Shown here: piece by piece, positions 15,936 to 16,370 of the stretch | Layout of the letters: each line of letters starts with the position of its first letter | How positions within the stretch are numbered: the stretch's first letter is position 1 | Assembly: GCA_913020705.1 (NCBI GenBank) | Contig: CAJWBY010000112.1 | Span: 1-16,370, forward strand | From: an uncultured Colwellia sp. | GTDB lineage: Bacteria; Pseudomonadota; Gammaproteobacteria; Enterobacterales; Alteromonadaceae | Direction: 5' to 3' | Length of the DNA stretch: 16,370 nucleotides | Made by a program: the position numbers and the translations under genes | Notes under the pieces: generated by a model | The model's input: the letters and a program-made list of their open reading frames with translations, nothing else | What the model was told of the DNA's origin: nothing | Database searches by the model: none

Positions 15936-16370
15936 AATCTACGACAGTTATCGTAAAGATAGACGTTTAAATTGAGTGAATAACGTACAAATCATCATCT
16001 AGGCAAACATGCAAAACAGCAGAACAACTATTATCGTTCATTTAGTAATCGCTCTGTTCATTAAACAGCAAACCGTTGTTTTTATTAAATATTAACTTTT
16101 AATTTACAAATTCAGTTCAAATATTTCAAAATTTATTTTTAAATAATTTTAAGTTGAAAATTAATTAAAAAAAATCGTTGCGTTCTTGTAAAATCAAAAT
16201 TAAAAAGCATTACTAAGTTAGTTGTTACTAACTTATCTTTTCGACTCGAGAAAGTTAGTCAAAACAGAGGTTCTTTACCCCTTGCAAAAACCACCAAACC
16301 TCATTATCTTGTGATCAGTTTTTAGAAAAACCCTACATGTAGTGCATTTGTTGGTCAGACGCTTTTTTGC
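15936..16370. other. 435-base region without a recognised gene at the right edge
   Basis: Very A/T-rich. A short stem (TACGA/TCGTA, 15940-15955) follows the LysR stop but has no T-tract, so no terminator is assigned. A 28-codon frame (16009-16095) with an AGG five bases before its ATG is weak. Three copies of AAGTTAGT in mixed orientation lie at 16215-16259, and a 10-base palindrome CTACATGTAG at 16333-16342. The end of the window may be the leader of the next gene; I see nothing else. Confidence 0.6.
16215..16259. repeat. Competing hairpins built from three AAGTTAGT boxes
   Basis: AAGTTAGT (16215-16222), its reverse complement ACTAACTT (16227-16234) and AAGTTAGT again (16252-16259). The middle copy can pair with the left copy (loop TGTT) or with the right copy (17-base loop), but not with both. 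Such mutually exclusive stems are seen in leader RNAs, but no leader peptide or U-tract proves it here. Confidence 0.4.

Overview
The window is AT-rich and looks like a chromosomal segment of a marine gammaproteobacterium of the Colwellia/Thalassotalea type (Alteromonadales). This is inferred from protein character (UbiG, GyrA, SerC and S1 close to Enterobacteria/Shewanella forms), the low G+C, the block ubiG | gyrA-serC-aroA-cmk-rpsA, and a secreted multi-domain subtilase. No phage, transposase, CRISPR, tRNA or rRNA is visible.

Layout. Positions 1-7681 are a run of housekeeping genes, all on the minus strand. Read from right to left they are gyrA, then a strong terminator and a repeat-bearing spacer, then serC, aroA, cmk and the first two thirds of rpsA, which is cut by the left window edge. 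Positions 7894-10949 hold two accessory genes on the same strand: a small membrane protein of the Mpo1/DUF962 family and a large secreted S8 (subtilisin-like) protease with PA and PPC domains. They sit between gyrA and ubiG, which are divergent neighbours in E. coli. Positions 11417-12846 are ubiG and a HAD phosphatase that resembles MupP, on the plus strand. Positions 12991-15935 form an aldehyde-stress module: a DJ-1/PfpI-family protein and a YqhD-type alcohol dehydrogenase in one minus-strand operon, with a divergent LysR-type regulator. The last 435 bases hold no recognisable gene, only hairpins.

How the genes work together. serC (serine and pyridoxine), aroA (shikimate), cmk (CMP/dCMP phosphorylation) and rpsA (ribosomal protein S1) form the classical mixed-function operon. 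Between cmk and rpsA lies a structured leader without a Shine-Dalgarno sequence, as expected for S1 autoregulation. The DJ-1/YqhD pair probably detoxifies reactive aldehydes. A perfect 33-bp palindrome, placed just upstream of a well-formed promoter for the pair and next to the LysR start, is the likely operator.

Most of the window is ordinary. The items most worth a second look are the LysR palindrome and its promoter geometry, the Pseudomonas/Bacillus-like form of AroA in an otherwise enteric-like operon, the two 29-bp direct repeats flanking a hairpin next to the gyrA terminator, the MupP-like phosphatase, and the dyad overlapping the serC promoter. I found no convincing new multi-gene system.
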